From: Bacillota bacterium
Lineage (GTDB): Bacteria; Bacillota; Bacilli; Lactobacillales; Streptococcaceae
Length of the DNA stretch: 21,311 nt
Assembly (NCBI GenBank): GCA_021781855.1
Contig: JAJXWC010000019.1
Coordinates: 1 to 21,311, forward strand
Direction: 5' to 3'
A program made the position numbers and the translations under genes. Positions 19,888-21,311 of this stretch are shown piece by piece; the first letter of the stretch is position 1, and each line of letters starts with the position of its first letter. The notes under the pieces were generated by a model that saw only the letters and a program-made list of their open reading frames with translations, was not told the origin of the DNA and searched no databases.

Positions 19888-20181
19888 ATGCAAGCAAAAT
19901 TAGTCCATAAAGTTGTCATCAAACGCAATGGTAGTGCTGTGGATTGGGACAGTTTCCGTATCCAAACTGCTGTATTCAAGGCTGCAATCAATGGGAAGTA
20001 TGCAGACAAACCGCTTCACGCAAATATGATTGCTAACAACGTTACGAAAGTCGTTGAAAAAATCATTGCTGAACTTCCCGATGAAAAAGTTGCAAGTGAA
20101 ACAGTCCAAAACGAAGTACTAAAGCAGCTTAACGACTTTGATAAAGAAGTTGCTCGAGATTTCCAAGCATACAAGGCATAA
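19888..20181 (+). CDS. Stand-alone ATP-cone domain protein
   Basis: The 97-aa protein looks like a single ATP-cone, the nucleotide-binding regulatory domain normally at the N-terminus of ribonucleotide reductases (NrdA, NrdD) or in the repressor NrdR. Seen: VVIKRNGSAVDWDSFRIQTA (9-28), matching the usual 'KRdG..v.fd..KI..Ai' start, then helices covering AANMIANNVTKVV-like and ASETVQNEVLKQL stretches, and the closing VARDFQAYK corresponding to 'vArayi.YR'. There is no reductase or zinc-finger domain. The frame is intact, with AAAGGAG before the ATG and its own terminator, so it is unlikely to be a broken nrdD. Role (dATP/ATP sensing, or binding to a reductase in trans) is inference. Confidence 0.75.
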   Translation: MQAKLVHKVVIKRNGSAVDWDSFRIQTAVFKAAINGKYADKPLHANMIANNVTKVVEKIIAELPDEKVASETVQNEVLKQLNDFDKEVARDFQAYKA

Positions 20182-20187
20182 CCAATC

Positions 20188-20219
20188 AAAAATCGAGTGT
20201 TTGTCGCTCGATTTTTTTT
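20188..20219 (+). terminator. Terminator of the ATP-cone gene
   Basis: A perfect 10-bp stem AAAAATCGAG / CTCGATTTTT with a 9-nt loop and a run of T, beginning 6 nt past the stop. Confidence 0.93.
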
Positions 20220-20257
20220 GTTCCTCAAAAATGAAAATATCAGACAACAAAAACGAC

Positions 20258-20336
20258 GAAATTTGAGAAAATTCAGTAAAAACGTATCGATGCTTACCTG
20301 TCAAGGATTAACAATAAAACAGGAAATTTGAGAAAA
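20258..20336 (+). repeat. Pair of 14-bp direct repeats
   Basis: GAAATTTGAGAAAA occurs at 20258-20271 and 20323-20336, 65 bp apart, with a shorter TGAGAAAA near 20347. They lie upstream of the promoter of the secreted-protein gene and might be regulator-binding sites. Confidence 0.45.
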
Positions 20337-20396
20337 CAAATGAATTATGAGAAAAAAATAAGAATTAGTATATTGCTCTTTTAATCAATGTTTATA

Positions 20397-20405
20397 TGGT
20401 ATTAT
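20397..20405 (+). promoter_or_regulatory. Promoter of the secreted acidic protein gene
   Basis: TGGTATTAT is an extended -10 with hexamer at 20400-20405, about 43 nt before the ATG. A TTGCTC at 20373-20378 is too far for a normal -35 (21-bp spacer). Confidence 0.5.
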
Positions 20406-20448
20406 AAGTTTAAGGTGCCCCAAAAGAAAAAGAGAAAGGTTAATTCTT

Positions 20449-21311
20449 ATGATTAAAAATGAGAAAAATAAAAGAAAATTATTAAAAGCATTAACAATTA
20501 CAATGGCACTATTGACAGGAGGACAACCCGTGCTTGCCTCATACAATCGCCGTGATATTGAAGCTGGCAGACATTTCCTTGAAATCATCGAACAAGATGA
20601 GAACATTGACCTTGTTATTCAAGAAATTCTTGATGCGACAGAGGAAGTCTATGATATGGACTTTGACGTTGCACTTGACACAGAAGGAATCACAACGCTT
20701 CCTACAGAACTTGATGACGGTGACACACAAACAGATTCTCCATCTCATCCTTGGGAAGATGACCATAACTTGGATGAACTTCCAGGTGCGCCAGAGTTTG
20801 AAACGGATGATGATGGAAATCGTGAGATGATGGAAGATGAACGTGATGGTTTTGAAGGGGACCACAGTTATGCTGTTTTCCCAACAAGTCCTGATTTCAC
20901 AGTTCCCGAGGATTTAGATGAAGACTCTTTTGAAAGAGGACCGTGGGAAGATATGGCAGATATTGATTTGGAGAATGTTGAGCACTTACTTGGATTCCCT
21001 GCAATCAGAGCACTTGCAGATGCCTATGGTGGCGTAGAGATTTTCCACCAACTAAATCCCAGAGCGGAGTTTCTTGAAGATGAGGTTGAGCATAAAATTT
21101 ATGAGGAAGGATTTGAACAAGTTGTAGATGAAAATGGTCACGCTGTATTGGTTAGAGTAGACGAAAATGGAGAATTCGTTCTAGTACTTGATGAAACCAC
21201 TGGGCAATACATGCACATTCTCGATGAAAATGGGCAGCCATTAATGCGTTCTATTAGAATTCCAGTCATTGATGAAGTCACGGGGGAACAGGAAGTGGAA
21301 ACGTTCACTCA
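20449..21311 (+). CDS. Secreted, very acidic repeat protein, 3' end outside window
   Basis: An open frame of 287 codons runs off the window without a stop. Residues 1-30 are a classical signal peptide: basic start MIKNEKNKRK, hydrophobic core LLKALTITMALLTGG, probable cleavage after PVLA. The mature part is rich in Asp and Glu and lacks Cys. A PWED motif occurs twice (101-104 and 165-168). From residue 227 there are short repeats beginning DENG or DETTG/DEVTG (227, 238, 248, 259, 275), with alternating hydrophobic residues suggesting beta-strands. The ATG has a modest GAAAGG 11 nt upstream. I recognise no family. Ca2+ binding or cell-wall attachment is possible, but the C-terminus that would show an LPXTG motif is missing. 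Confidence 0.8.
   Translation, partial: MIKNEKNKRKLLKALTITMALLTGGQPVLASYNRRDIEAGRHFLEIIEQDENIDLVIQEILDATEEVYDMDFDVALDTEGITTLPTELDDGDTQTDSPSHPWEDDHNLDELPGAPEFETDDDGNREMMEDERDGFEGDHSYAVFPTSPDFTVPEDLDEDSFERGPWEDMADIDLENVEHLLGFPAIRALADAYGGVEIFHQLNPRAEFLEDEVEHKIYEEGFEQVVDENGHAVLVRVDENGEFVLVLDETTGQYMHILDENGQPLMRSIRIPVIDEVTGEQEVETFT

Noticed and set aside
19888..20181. Remnant of a truncated nrdD
   Set aside because: The gene has a ribosome site, an intact frame ending at the natural domain boundary and an immediate terminator; no further reductase sequence follows in any frame.

Overview
The window looks like chromosomal DNA of a low-GC lactic acid bacterium, most likely a Lactococcus (family Streptococcaceae). 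The evidence is protein resemblance and gene order: a water-forming NADH oxidase closely resembling lactococcal NoxE, an M42 glutamyl aminopeptidase PepA, a CinD-type nitroreductase under two CopR-type 'cop boxes', and the Streptococcus-like orders tyrS <-> pbp1b (divergent) and pepA / DUF4651-like / ytpP / ytpR / ssb. Species cannot be decided from the sequence alone.

Layout. 1-633: no gene; a mosaic of intergenic repeats. 634-5548, minus strand: a CPA1 Na+/H+ antiporter, a small coiled-coil protein, a SnoaL/NTF2-like protein and tyrosyl-tRNA synthetase, with repeat copies in three of the gaps. 5852-8353, plus: class A penicillin-binding protein 1b. 8575-9642, minus: pepA. 9919-11766, plus: a four-helix membrane protein, then the cluster DUF4651-like / thioredoxin-like ytpP / tRNA-binding ytpR. 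12123-14049, plus: noxE and a short SsbB-like ssb. 14154-16248: groES-groEL behind a CIRCE element and a CtsR-type box. 16437-19468: upp, a 35-codon gene on the minus strand (17132-17239), cinD and mntH. 19665-20181: an isolated ATP-cone protein with a 161-bp MITE-like palindrome between promoter and gene. 20449-end: the start of a secreted, very acidic protein that runs off the window.

The themes are housekeeping and stress: cell-wall synthesis, peptide use, oxygen removal and redox (NoxE, thioredoxin-like protein, CinD), metals (MntH, CopR sites), proteostasis (GroESL) and DNA/nucleotide metabolism (Ssb, Upp, ATP-cone). Operators are unusually legible: CIRCE plus CtsR at groESL, cop boxes at cinD, and a Rex-like site at noxE.

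The least ordinary features are: (1) a modular family of intergenic hairpin repeats with compensatory base changes in its stem; (2) three genes (pbp1b, the DUF4651-like gene, mntH) whose start codon lies 6-7 nt after an extended -10, predicting leaderless mRNAs; (3) the lone ATP-cone gene with a palindromic element in its leader; (4) the truncated acidic secreted protein with DENG repeats; and (5) the 35-aa basic protein. No CRISPR array, rRNA, tRNA, prophage or intact transposase gene was seen.
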